Source: Pseudoselenomonas ruminantium (GTDB lineage: Bacteria > Bacillota > Negativicutes > Selenomonadales > Selenomonadaceae). From it: DNA of 27,950 nucleotides. How positions within the stretch are numbered: the stretch's first letter is position 1; each line of letters starts with the position of its first letter. Location of the stretch: contig DFHU01000028.1 in assembly GCA_002373045.1 (NCBI GenBank), positions 1 through 27,950 on the forward strand, written 5' to 3'. A model generated the notes under the pieces. It ran no database searches and had not been told where the DNA came from. It was given only the letters and a program-made list of their open reading frames with translations. The position numbers were made by a program, and so were the translations under genes. Below are positions 14,871 to 22,949 of this stretch, in pieces.

Positions 14871-15215
14871 TTATTTCTTGATAATCAATGCCATAAACAC
14901 CAAATCTTCCGTTTTGGACGGGTTGGCGATGCCGTGTTTTTCGCCGTCCGGGCAGAAGGTGGTGGCACCGGCGCCGAGAGTTACTTCTTTGCCGTTGTCG
15001 TTGTAGAGGGCGGTGCCGGAGAGGATGTGGTAAGTCTCCGTGTTGCCATGGTGTTCATGTACCCCGATGGAGCAGAGGGGCGGGATGATGACCTTGGCAT
15101 ACATATCGCACTTGTTGTCGAGTTCCTCCGGCGTCAAGAGCTTCACGATGGTGATGGTGCCCTGCCCATCTGCTTTGTTGGTTGCCTGAATCGGATTCGG
15201 TTCAATAAAAGCCAT
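14871..15215 (-). CDS. Small cupin-domain protein
   Basis: This 114-residue single-domain beta-barrel protein has the cupin 1 motif HEHHGNTETYHILSG, with His and Glu metal ligands, and the cupin 2 motif PDGEKHGIAN, with the last metal-binding His. The reaction cannot be told; small cupins include isomerases, dioxygenases and sugar-binding regulators. AAAGGAGA precedes the ATG. It lies 22 nt after the branching-enzyme stop on the same strand and is probably co-transcribed with it. A role linked to carbohydrate metabolism is only a contextual guess. Confidence 0.82.
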   Translation of the reverse strand: MAFIEPNPIQATNKADGQGTITIVKLLTPEELDNKCDMYAKVIIPPLCSIGVHEHHGNTETYHILSGTALYNDNGKEVTLGAGATTFCPDGEKHGIANPSKTEDLVFMALIIKK

Positions 15216-15237
15216 GTTAAAGTCTCCTTTGGTTTGC

Positions 15238-17259
15238 TTATTTCTTCTTCCGCAGAACTACGGCACTGCGGGCAGGAATGTAGATTTTGAGCCATTCCTT
15301 GCCGTCTTTTTCGTAGAGCGGGTCGAAATTGGTTTTGTGGATAACGCTGTCGTCAGCCAGCCCGTTGCCGCCGAATTCCTTGGCATCGGTGTTGAGCACG
15401 ACTTTGTAATCTCCTTTGGGAACAAGGAAGCCATAGTCCGGGAAGGACTGCGTCGGGGAGAAGTTGAAGACGAAGACGAGGTCGCCACGGCTGTAGGCGA
15501 GAACCTGGTCGCCGTCGTTGTGCCAGATTTCAACAACCGGCTGCTTCTGAATATTTTTGACGGTTTTGAGTGTGGCGAGCATTTCCCGGTCAAAGTCGCC
15601 AAGATAATGATAGCAGAGATTTTTGTCATCGACAAGATGCCATTGACGGCGGGCATATTTGTAGCTCCAGCCGTTGCCTTCACGCGGGAAGTCAATCCAT
15701 TCGGGATGGCCGAATTCGTTGCCCATAAAGTTCAGATAGCCACCATTGATTGTGGATGCCGTGACCAGGCGAATCATCTTGTGCAGGGCAATGCCGCGGT
15801 CAACCATGCCATTGCGGTTGCTCTTGGCAAAATGCCAATACATATCGGCATCAATCAGGCGGAAGATGATTGTTTTATCACCCACGAGTGCCTGGTCATG
15901 GCTTTCGGCATAGGAGATGGTCTTTTCATCGGCGCGGCGGTTGGTCATTTCCCAGAAAATGCTGGAAGGCTTCCAATCTTCGTCCTTTTGTTCCTTGATG
16001 GTCTTAATCCAGTAATCCGGCACGTTCATGGCAAGGCGGTAATCAAAGCCGTAGCCGCCGTCCTCGAATTTTGCTGCCAGTCCCGGCATACCGCTGACAT
16101 CTTCCGCGATGGTGATGGCGTGGGGCTTTATCTCGTGAATCAGTTTGTTGGCCAGGGTCAGATAACAGATGGCGTTGTCGTCCTGATGACCGTTGAAGTA
16201 ATCGCCATAGTTCATAAAGGCTTCGCCGAGTCCATGACTGTAATAGAGCATGGAGGTAATGCCGTCAAAGCGGAAGCCATCGAAATGGAATTCTTCGAGC
16301 CAGTATTTGCAGTTGGACAGCAGGAAGTGGATAACATCGTCCTTGCCGTAGTCGAAGCACAGGCTGTCCCAGGCCGGATGTTCGTGACGGTCACCGGGAT
16401 AGAAGAACTGATTGGGGTCGCCGCAGAGGTTGCCGAGACCTTCCACTTCGTTCTTGACCGCATGGCTGTGGACGATATCCATGATGACAGCCAGCCCCAT
16501 CTTGTGGGCGGTGTCGATGAGTTCCTTCAAATCTTCCGGCGTGCCGCAGCGGCTGCTCGGGGCGAAGAAGGAGCTGACATGGTAGCCAAAGCTGCCATAA
16601 TACGGATGTTCCTGAATTGCCATAATCTGAATGCAGTTATAGCCGTCTGCTTTTATGCGGGGCAGGATATTCTTGGTAAATTCTTTGTATGTACCGACTT
16701 TTTCCGCATCCTGTGCCATGCCGACATGGCATTCATAGATGAGCAGCGGTGCGGTAGTGGGCTTAAATTTGGCATCGTGCCAGGTATGTTTCGTGCGCGG
16801 ATTCCAAACCTGCGCAGAGAAAATTTTGGTTTCTTCGTCCTGTACTACGCGCGTAGCCCAGGCAGGAATACGTTCCCCTTCGCCGCCGCGCCAATGGACT
16901 TTCATTTTGTATAGGTCTTTGTGCTTGATTTTGCCCGCGGGAATTTTAAGCTCCCAATCGCCGGTGCCCGGAATGTGATGGCAGCGGAATTCTTCCTTTT
17001 CCTGCCAGTCGCTGAAATCACCAATCAGGTAAATGTCCAGCGCATTCGGTGCCCATTCACGGAACACCCAGCCGCGTCCCTGTTTGTGCAGACCGTAATA
17101 AAGGTGCCCGGTGGCAAAATCCGAGAGTTTCTTTTTGCCGTTTTGCGTGAGCTGATTGATTTTCCAAACAGCATGTTCGTGACGTCCGCGGATTGCGTCC
17201 TCATAGGGTGCCAGCCATTCGTCGTTGGCGATAATCCCCAGCTTTTTGTTATTAGCCAT
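15238..17259 (-). CDS. glgB: 1,4-alpha-glucan branching enzyme, GH13_8 (eukaryote/Bacteroides-like) type
   Basis: This 673-residue enzyme creates alpha-1,6 branches in glycogen. The N-terminal CBM48-like module (about 50-150) includes YYGLHKQGRGWVFREWAPNA. The GH13 barrel has DIVHSH (261-266), the nucleophile D332 in DGFRFDGITSM, the acid/base E386 in ITIAEDVSG and D455 in YAESHDQ. The segments YGSFGYHVSSFFAPSSRCGT and LCFDYGKDDVIHFLLSN are typical of subfamily GH13_8 (eukaryotes and Bacteroidetes) rather than E. coli or Bacillus GlgB (GH13_9). No glgA, glgC or glgP lies nearby. The SD directly before the ATG is poor, and a hairpin lies just upstream (17269-17290). Confidence 0.92.
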   Translation of the reverse strand: MANNKKLGIIANDEWLAPYEDAIRGRHEHAVWKINQLTQNGKKKLSDFATGHLYYGLHKQGRGWVFREWAPNALDIYLIGDFSDWQEKEEFRCHHIPGTGDWELKIPAGKIKHKDLYKMKVHWRGGEGERIPAWATRVVQDEETKIFSAQVWNPRTKHTWHDAKFKPTTAPLLIYECHVGMAQDAEKVGTYKEFTKNILPRIKADGYNCIQIMAIQEHPYYGSFGYHVSSFFAPSSRCGTPEDLKELIDTAHKMGLAVIMDIVHSHAVKNEVEGLGNLCGDPNQFFYPGDRHEHPAWDSLCFDYGKDDVIHFLLSNCKYWLEEFHFDGFRFDGITSMLYYSHGLGEAFMNYGDYFNGHQDDNAICYLTLANKLIHEIKPHAITIAEDVSGMPGLAAKFEDGGYGFDYRLAMNVPDYWIKTIKEQKDEDWKPSSIFWEMTNRRADEKTISYAESHDQALVGDKTIIFRLIDADMYWHFAKSNRNGMVDRGIALHKMIRLVTASTINGGYLNFMGNEFGHPEWIDFPREGNGWSYKYARRQWHLVDDKNLCYHYLGDFDREMLATLKTVKNIQKQPVVEIWHNDGDQVLAYSRGDLVFVFNFSPTQSFPDYGFLVPKGDYKVVLNTDAKEFGGNGLADDSVIHKTNFDPLYEKDGKEWLKIYIPARSAVVLRKKK

Positions 17260-17268
17260 AATTCATAC

Positions 17269-17290
17269 CACTGCGGCCTGACCCGCAGTG
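17269..17290 (-). promoter_or_regulatory. Hairpin in the glgB leader beside the start codon
   Basis: The arms CACTGCGG (17269-17276) and CCGCAGTG (17283-17290) are perfect over 8 bp and end 9 nt before the ATG, with no T-run. A good SD-like sequence (TAGGGGGA, 17302-17295) lies on the far side of the hairpin. Folding would bring it to about 14 nt from the start, so the structure could control translation. The role is inferred. Confidence 0.4.
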
Positions 17291-17335
17291 ACTATCCCCC
17301 TATCTGAAATAAAGATAATAAAAAGCTACTTAGAC

Positions 17336-17344
17336 ATTATAACA
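17336..17344 (-). promoter_or_regulatory. Extended -10 promoter of glgB
   Basis: On the minus strand TGTTATAAT is a perfect extended -10 (TGnTATAAT). The -35 region is poor (GTCATT with 17 bp spacing). Transcription would start about 70 nt before glgB. Confidence 0.5.
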
Positions 17345-17418
17345 TAAATTTTCATAAAAATGACGGAAAGGGAAATATTATTGCCATAAAGACAAATTGC
17401 GGTTTTGGACATTTTGCC

Positions 17419-17447
17419 TTGCAATATAAGCCGGATTCGGCTAAAAT
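17419..17447 (+). promoter_or_regulatory. Promoter of the MATE gene with an inverted repeat in the spacer
   Basis: TTGCAA (17419-17424) and TAAAAT (17442-17447) are 17 bp apart. The spacer holds the inverted repeat AGCCG-GATT-CGGCT (17429-17442), which touches the -10 box and could be an operator for an unidentified regulator. Confidence 0.5.
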
Positions 17448-17503
17448 AACTGGATATCTGTCTTCCATTGGTGCGAGGACGGATTTTTTTGAAGGAGTAT
17501 TTT

Positions 17504-18910
17504 ATGCGGAAAAATCTTTTAGGGCGCATCCGCAAGGGTGAACCTTTTACTTTTGGGGAACTTTTGCTGCTGACCTGGCAGCTCAGTGTACCTGCCATTA
17601 TGGCGAAAATCACCACGGTGATGATGCAGTATATTGATGCCTCGATGGTGGGCATGATTGGTGCCGACGCGGCGGCATCTATCGGCTTGGTCAATTCCAC
17701 GACATGGCTTATCGGCGGGATATGCTTTGCCATGTCCATGGGCTATACGATTCAGCTGGCGCAGGCCATTGGTGCCGGAGAGGACATAAAGGCGCGCAGT
17801 CTTGTGCGGCATGGCCTGTGGGCGGTGCTGATTTTCAGTCTGGTCATGGGCGGCGGCAGTGCCGCCCTTAGTGGCTGGCTGCCATACTTCTTGGGCGGGA
17901 CGGCAGATATTGCTGACGATGCTTCACTTTATCTGGGAATTTATGCCTTGGGGCTGCCCCTGCTCGCGGTAAATTTTGCCGCTGCTTCCATGCTGCAGGC
18001 CAGTGGCAATATGAAGGTGCCCAGTTTGCTGAGCGTTTTGATGTGCGTGCTCGATGTTCTCTTTAATGCCTTGCTGATTTTCCCTTCCCGTGTGGTGGAG
18101 CTGGGGGGGCTTTCCATATGGGTGCCCGGTGCCGATTGGGGCGTAGCCGGTGTGGCGTTTGGCTCGGTACTGGCAGAAGCCTGCTGTATGACAGCCATGC
18201 TCTATGTATTGCTGAAAAAATCCCGGCAGCTGCACTATCGCCGGGAACAGCTCGAACCCTGGCAGGGCGAATTGCGGCAGGCGACCACGTTGGGGATTCC
18301 CATGGTGCTCGAACAGATTGTCATGGGCAGTGCTTATGTGGCCTTTACCTGCATTGTGGCACCGCTAGGGACGGTGGCCCTGGCGGCTAATTCCTTTGCC
18401 ATCACGGCGGAAAGCCTTTGCTATATGCCCGGTATTGGCGTATCCACAGCGGCGCAGACCCTGGTCGGACAGAGCGTGGGGGCAAAGCGGGCAAAACTTG
18501 CCCAGCGCTTTGGCTATGTCAGCGCAGGACTCGGCATGGTGGTTATGATGGTCATGGGTGTGGTCATGTATATCCTCGCGCCGCAGATGATGGCACTCTT
18601 GTCAGCAGACAGCGCGGTTATCGCCGCCGGCACCCAAATCCTGCGCATCGAAGCCTGGGCTGAACCGCTTTTTGCCGCCGGCATCATCGTCACGAGCATC
18701 TTCCGCGGTGCGGGGGAAACGAAATTGCCGACCATCTTGAACCTCGTAGCCATGTGGGGCATCCGCATTCCGCTGGCCATTTTCCTTGCTGTCGACTACG
18801 GCCTGCCCGGCGTATGGGCGGCGATGTGTGTCGAACTCTGCGCCAGAGGCATATTGTCGCTGGGCGTATTAATCTGGCGCGGTGAAGGGCTGTACCAAAA
18901 AAAGTCTTAG
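17504..18910 (+). CDS. MATE family efflux transporter
   Basis: This 468-residue membrane protein has about 12 hydrophobic helices in two related halves. It belongs to the multidrug and toxic compound extrusion (MatE) superfamily of Na+ or H+ driven exporters. The first half contains VPAIMAKITTVMMQYIDASMVG and the MLQASGNMKVP loop. The second half repeats the pattern with GIPMVLEQIVMGSAY, TLVGQSVGAKRAKLA and SIFRGAGETKLP. The ATG at 17504 follows AAGGAG with 6 nt spacing; an upstream in-frame GTG-like extension is not supported. Substrate unknown. It is divergent from glgB. Confidence 0.9.
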   Translation: MRKNLLGRIRKGEPFTFGELLLLTWQLSVPAIMAKITTVMMQYIDASMVGMIGADAAASIGLVNSTTWLIGGICFAMSMGYTIQLAQAIGAGEDIKARSLVRHGLWAVLIFSLVMGGGSAALSGWLPYFLGGTADIADDASLYLGIYALGLPLLAVNFAAASMLQASGNMKVPSLLSVLMCVLDVLFNALLIFPSRVVELGGLSIWVPGADWGVAGVAFGSVLAEACCMTAMLYVLLKKSRQLHYRREQLEPWQGELRQATTLGIPMVLEQIVMGSAYVAFTCIVAPLGTVALAANSFAITAESLCYMPGIGVSTAAQTLVGQSVGAKRAKLAQRFGYVSAGLGMVVMMVMGVVMYILAPQMMALLSADSAVIAAGTQILRIEAWAEPLFAAGIIVTSIFRGAGETKLPTILNLVAMWGIRIPLAIFLAVDYGLPGVWAAMCVELCARGILSLGVLIWRGEGLYQKKS

Positions 18911-18991
18911 TATTTTCCTATTCGTTAGCAGGTTTTTGCTTTTCGGCATTGAATATGAATGTAGGGATAATGCAAGAGGGAGGGGGAGCGG

Positions 18992-20629
18992 ATGTGTTCG
19001 ATACGAACAAAATTCATTTTACTGACGTTAAGTGCGATTATTGCAGCGTTAAGTGTTGCTACCTATATTGGCGTTTACTCCATCAAAACCTTGGGAAAAA
19101 ACGATGCGGACCAGATGCTTCACCTGAAATGTACAACCGGCGCAATGAATTTGGAGACTTATTTTAATAGCGTAGAGCGCTCGGTAGAAACGGTCGCTGC
19201 CATAATACAGGATAACCTCGAAATGATGCCACCTGAACAGCTGGGGGATGAGGTCGAAAGCGTGCGTCGTCTGTTCAGTAAAATGGCGCATAATACCAAT
19301 GGTGTCTTCACCTATTATTTTCGCATTGACCCGGAATTTTCGAAAGACTATCCGGGCTTTTGGTATATCAAGGAAAATGGCAAGGATTTTCGGGAACACG
19401 AAGTGACGGATATCACCCAATATGATACCAACGATACATCCGCGATAGGTTGGTTTACGATTCCCAAAGCCGAGAAAAAAGGCGTATGGCTGCCACCTTA
19501 TCATACCGAAAATTGGGGTGTCTGGGTCATTTCCTACAACGTCCCCATTTACCGGCAGGGGCAATTTGTCGGCATAGTGGGAATAGAAATCGATTATAAA
19601 ACCTTAGCCCATGAGGTGGAAAAAATCAAGCTCTTTGAAAATGGTTATGCATTTCTCCTCAATGAATATTCCCATGTCATTTACCATCCGCAGTTGGATT
19701 CCACTTTGCAGTATGGGGAAAAAGTAGCCATAGATTCTCCGGATAGGGTCAAGGGCGACCAGCATGTACAATATCATTTCAATGGCATCAAGAAGGAGGC
19801 TGTCTGGATGCCGCTGAGCAATGGGATGCGACTCTATGTGACGGTACCCTTTGGGGAAATCAACAGCGTGTGGCAGGGACTGATTTCTCGCACGTTATTC
19901 GTTTCCTTTATCATTTTGCTGCTGGCAAGTTTCGTGATGATGCGTTTTGCCGACCGTATCACCAAGCCGCTTCATCGGCTGACCAACGCAGCCAAGCAGG
20001 TGGCTGACGGAAATTATGACGTTGCTTTGGACGATACGGGTGATGATGAAATCGGTATGCTCACTCGAACCTTCAAGGGATTGGTAGAGAATACCAAGGC
20101 GAATATCGACACACTCAATCGAAAAGTCTATATTGATGCGTTGACTGCCGTGCGGAATAAAGCAGGCTATGGCGCTTATATGCAGAAAATACAGGATTTG
20201 CTGGATAGTTCTGTGGAAAAGCCTGAGTTTGCCATTGGGGTATTCGACTGCGACAACCTCAAACACATCAATGACTTTTATGGCCATGACAAAGGCGATA
20301 TCTACATCAAGAAAGCCAGCCAGTTAATCTGCCGTACCTTCCAGCACAGCCCCGTCTTCCGCATTGGCGGCGATGAATTTGCCGTCATTCTGGAAAATGA
20401 CGATTTTCGTAATCGGGAAAAGCTCTTTGCTCAGTTCCGCGAAAAGCGCGCAGAAATACGCGCCTCGGCTGAACACGAGTGGGAACAGGCGAATATATCC
20501 ATGGGGGCTGCCGTGTACGACCCCGAAACTGACCCCGCCGTCATCGACGTTGCCCGGCGGGCAGATAAGGCCATGTATGAGAATAAACGGCTGCGGAAAG
20601 AAAATCAGCAGGCAAGGATAAAACTGTAA
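18992..20629 (+). CDS. Membrane diguanylate cyclase: dCache sensor, HAMP, GGDEF
   Basis: This 545-residue protein should make the second messenger c-di-GMP in response to an extracytoplasmic cue. Transmembrane helices lie at about 7-30 and 296-317. Between them is a large extracytoplasmic dCache-type sensor (for example WGVWVISYNVPIYRQGQFVGIVGIEIDYKTL region, about 175-205). A HAMP domain follows (RITKPLHRLTNAAKQVADGN, about 322-372), then a GGDEF domain with FDCDNLKHINDFYGHDKGD and an intact RIGGDEF (457-463). No RxxD inhibitory site is seen five residues before GGDEF, so product feedback there is unlikely. The ATG follows a GAGGGAGGGGGA stretch. It is followed by its own terminator. Confidence 0.9.
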   Translation: MCSIRTKFILLTLSAIIAALSVATYIGVYSIKTLGKNDADQMLHLKCTTGAMNLETYFNSVERSVETVAAIIQDNLEMMPPEQLGDEVESVRRLFSKMAHNTNGVFTYYFRIDPEFSKDYPGFWYIKENGKDFREHEVTDITQYDTNDTSAIGWFTIPKAEKKGVWLPPYHTENWGVWVISYNVPIYRQGQFVGIVGIEIDYKTLAHEVEKIKLFENGYAFLLNEYSHVIYHPQLDSTLQYGEKVAIDSPDRVKGDQHVQYHFNGIKKEAVWMPLSNGMRLYVTVPFGEINSVWQGLISRTLFVSFIILLLASFVMMRFADRITKPLHRLTNAAKQVADGNYDVALDDTGDDEIGMLTRTFKGLVENTKANIDTLNRKVYIDALTAVRNKAGYGAYMQKIQDLLDSSVEKPEFAIGVFDCDNLKHINDFYGHDKGDIYIKKASQLICRTFQHSPVFRIGGDEFAVILENDDFRNREKLFAQFREKRAEIRASAEHEWEQANISMGAAVYDPETDPAVIDVARRADKAMYENKRLRKENQQARIKL

Positions 20630-20635
20630 AGAAAA

Positions 20636-20685
20636 GGCGGAAGCTTGACGAGTCAATTTTGACCGGTCAAGTTTCCGCCTTTTTT
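20636..20685. terminator. Terminator after the diguanylate cyclase gene (probably bidirectional)
   Basis: GGCGGAAGCTTGAC (20636-20649) pairs with GTCAAGTTTCCGCC with one mismatch; TTGAC/GTCAA repeats extend the structure inward, and T6 follows. The converging Uma2 gene ends 4 bp beyond, so the structure probably serves both strands. Confidence 0.82.
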
Positions 20686-20689
20686 GTCG

Positions 20690-21244
20690 TTACATTTCAA
20701 ATATATCTTTGACCTGTATCTCCAGTTCATCATACAGGCTGATTTTGAGGGAGAGATTTTGTTCGGCTTTTTGTTCGTCGGTCAGCCGTTCCCATTCGTC
20801 CGGGGTGAAATTTTGGTAGAGGTTGTCCAGATAGTAGCAGCCCTGCTCGTTGAGACGGTAGACTTCGATACATTCTTCCTTAGGATTGATAATCCAGTAT
20901 TCTTTGACACCAAAGCGCTCGTAGGTGTCTTTCTTGACCGTTATATCTTTGCGGCGGGTGCTGGGGGAGAGAACTTCGACTACAAAATCCGGGGCACCTT
21001 CAATATGCGAATCTTTGACTTGTGAAGGCTCACAAACAATACAGAGGTCGGGAATCAGATGGTCTATGGGACTGAGTCTGACTTCTGCTTCGGCAAAAAC
21101 TTCGCATTTTTTGCCTTGGAGAAAGTTGCCAATAATCATGGTCAATCTTCTCTGAATGCGGATGTGCTGGATATTTGCTGGACTCATATCGTATTCCACT
21201 CCATTAATAAGTTCTGTCTTGATGTAATCGGCTAATGCATACAT
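20690..21244 (-). CDS. Uma2 family protein (DUF820, PD-(D/E)XK-like nuclease fold)
   Basis: This 184-residue protein belongs to the Uma2 family, abundant in cyanobacteria and scattered through Firmicutes and related to restriction-endonuclease folds. Landmarks are LIPDLCIVC (Asp66), PDFVVEVLSPSTRRKD (Glu90) and the KKDTYERFGVKEYWIINP block that follows. These are the conserved acidic and lysine positions of the family. The cellular role is unknown; nuclease activity and a link to mobile elements are inferred. The start is clear, with AAGGAGG 9 nt upstream. It is a single gene convergent with the cyclase and divergent from ftsE; a TATACT -10 is visible at 21281-21276 with a weak -35. Confidence 0.85.
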   Translation of the reverse strand: MYALADYIKTELINGVEYDMSPANIQHIRIQRRLTMIIGNFLQGKKCEVFAEAEVRLSPIDHLIPDLCIVCEPSQVKDSHIEGAPDFVVEVLSPSTRRKDITVKKDTYERFGVKEYWIINPKEECIEVYRLNEQGCYYLDNLYQNFTPDEWERLTDEQKAEQNLSLKISLYDELEIQVKDIFEM

Positions 21245-21316
21245 ATCAGGTTGCCTCCTTCACCTTTGTTCTTTAAGTATATGATAGCACAAGACCGCAA
21301 AAATAAATAGAGAATT

Positions 21317-21346
21317 TTGCCTTGCCCCGTCCTTTTATGGTAAAAT
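21317..21346 (+). promoter_or_regulatory. Promoter of the ftsEX operon
   Basis: TTGCCT (21317-21322) and TAAAAT (21341-21346) are separated by 18 bp, 38 bp before the ftsE start. Confidence 0.5.
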
Positions 21347-21384
21347 AAGGGTTAGTCTATTTAAGAGCAGGAGGATTTTTCCTA

Positions 21385-22071
21385 ATGATACAAATGCGGG
21401 AGGTCAGCAAGACCTATGACACTGGCGTGGTGGCCCTGAACCATGTCAATGTAGATATCAAGAAGGGCGAATTTGTATTCGTAGTGGGGCCCAGCGGTGC
21501 GGGCAAGTCCACGTTTATCAAGATGTTATTCCGGGAGGAATTGCCAACGGAGGGCAAGCTTTTGGTGAACGGGCATGATGTGGTGCATATGGAGCGTTCT
21601 GAGGTTCCGTATCTGCGCCGCGAGTTGGGGGTAATCTTTCAGGATTACCGCCTGCTGCCCGACAAGACGGTGTTTGAAAACGTGGCCTTTGCCCTGCAGG
21701 TAATCGAAGCGCCGCGCCGCACGATGCAAAGAAGTGTAAATTCGGTGCTGGACGTAGTAGGCCTGCGGGATAAGTACCGCAGTTTCCCCTCGCAGCTTTC
21801 CGGCGGCGAGCAGCAGCGTGTGGCTATCGCGCGGGCGATTGTCAACAATCCGTCCATTGTGATTGCCGACGAACCCACGGGCAACCTTGACCCGGAAACG
21901 AGCTGGGATATCATGGATATTTTTCGGCGTATCAACAAGGCAGGCACGACCATCGTCATGGCAACCCATGACCGCAATATTGTGGATACCATGAAACGGC
22001 GGGTTATTGCCATCGAAGACGGGCGCATTGTCCGTGACCAGCAGCGGGGAGGATATGGTTATGAAGCTTAG
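21385..22071 (+). CDS. ftsE: Cell division ATP-binding protein FtsE
   Basis: This 228-residue ABC ATPase works with FtsX to transmit ATP-driven motion across the membrane to cell-wall hydrolases during division. It shows Walker A GPSGAGKST, Q-loop VIFQDYRLLPDKTVFENVAF (the RLLPDKTV segment is an FtsE hallmark), signature LSGGEQQRVAIARAI, Walker B IVIADEPTGNLD and the His switch ATHDRNIV. The length is typical. GGAGG precedes the start. Its 3' end overlaps ftsX by 11 nt. Confidence 0.95.
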   Translation: MIQMREVSKTYDTGVVALNHVNVDIKKGEFVFVVGPSGAGKSTFIKMLFREELPTEGKLLVNGHDVVHMERSEVPYLRRELGVIFQDYRLLPDKTVFENVAFALQVIEAPRRTMQRSVNSVLDVVGLRDKYRSFPSQLSGGEQQRVAIARAIVNNPSIVIADEPTGNLDPETSWDIMDIFRRINKAGTTIVMATHDRNIVDTMKRRVIAIEDGRIVRDQQRGGYGYEA

Positions 22072-22948
22072 AACGGGTGAATATTTTATTCAGGAAGTAT
22101 TCCGCTCGTTGAAGCGGAATAACTGGATGTCCTTTGCCTCTATCGGCACAGTGGCGGTATCGCTGTTTGTGCTGGGCGTGTTTCTCATCTTGGTGCTGAA
22201 CATGAACCGCATGGCCTCCATGCTGGAATCCCAGGTGCAGATAAGCGTTTACTTGCAGGATGATATGAAAAAGCAGGACCGCATTGATTTGCAGAGTGAT
22301 ATTGAGAAAATGCAGGGCATTGCCGAAGTGCGGTTTGTAGATAAAGATGCGGCAAAGGAACGTCTGTCCGAGCGTTTGGGCGACCAGAAGTATCTATTGG
22401 ATGCGCTGGGCGACAAGAATCCGCTGCCGGATTCCTTTGAAGTGACGGTGAAAACACCGGAAATGGTGGAAACGGCAGCCAAGGCGATTGAGCGCATGGA
22501 GGGCGTGGAGTCAGCCAAGTACGGGCAGGATGTGGTGGAACATCTCTTTGATATCACGCGTCTGATGCGTATTTTCGGTCTGGTGCTTATGCTGCTGCTG
22601 GCCGGAGCCACGATATTCATTATCTCGAACACCATTCGCCTGACGGTCTTTGCGCGGCGCAAGGAAATCGCCATCATGAAGTATGTAGGCGCGACGGATT
22701 GGTTTATCCGCTGGCCGTTCCTGATGGAAGGCATTGTGCTGGGCTGTATCGGCGGCATTTTGTCGGCGCTGGCCCTGCGCAGTTTCTATGCGGCGATGGC
22801 GGCCAAAATCTATAATACCTTGGCGTTTTTCCCGCTGATGCCGCAGTATCCCTTTATGAATTATGTGACGGCAGCCATCATCCTTTCGGGGATGCTGATT
22901 GGTGCCATCGGTTCTGCGTTCTCGCTGAAACGGTTCCTTGAGGTTTGA
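22061..22948 (+). CDS. ftsX: Cell division protein FtsX
   Basis: This 295-residue membrane partner of FtsE has an N-terminal cytoplasmic stretch and a first helix at about 23-46. The extracytoplasmic loop (about 50-165, including VQISVYLQDDM) is the part that binds cell-wall hydrolases. Three C-terminal helices follow with the FtsX/MacB-type core (NTIRLTVFARRKEIAIMKYVGAT). Two in-frame ATGs are close together; the one at 22061 has GGGGAGG at 8 nt and gives the usual MKLRTGEYF start, while the ATG at 22055 is only 2 nt from it. The gene overlaps the end of ftsE and abuts the M23 peptidase gene. Confidence 0.94.
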   Translation: MKLRTGEYFIQEVFRSLKRNNWMSFASIGTVAVSLFVLGVFLILVLNMNRMASMLESQVQISVYLQDDMKKQDRIDLQSDIEKMQGIAEVRFVDKDAAKERLSERLGDQKYLLDALGDKNPLPDSFEVTVKTPEMVETAAKAIERMEGVESAKYGQDVVEHLFDITRLMRIFGLVLMLLLAGATIFIISNTIRLTVFARRKEIAIMKYVGATDWFIRWPFLMEGIVLGCIGGILSALALRSFYAAMAAKIYNTLAFFPLMPQYPFMNYVTAAIILSGMLIGAIGSAFSLKRFLEV

Positions 22949-22949
22949 T

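Noticed and set aside
14934..15290. Plus-strand frame opposite the cupin gene
   Set aside because: It is a shadow of a cupin with both metal-binding motifs.
15214..16914. Long plus-strand open frame of 566 codons opposite glgB
   Set aside because: It is the antisense shadow of a branching enzyme with all catalytic motifs intact; the antisense translation has no family features and no ribosome site.
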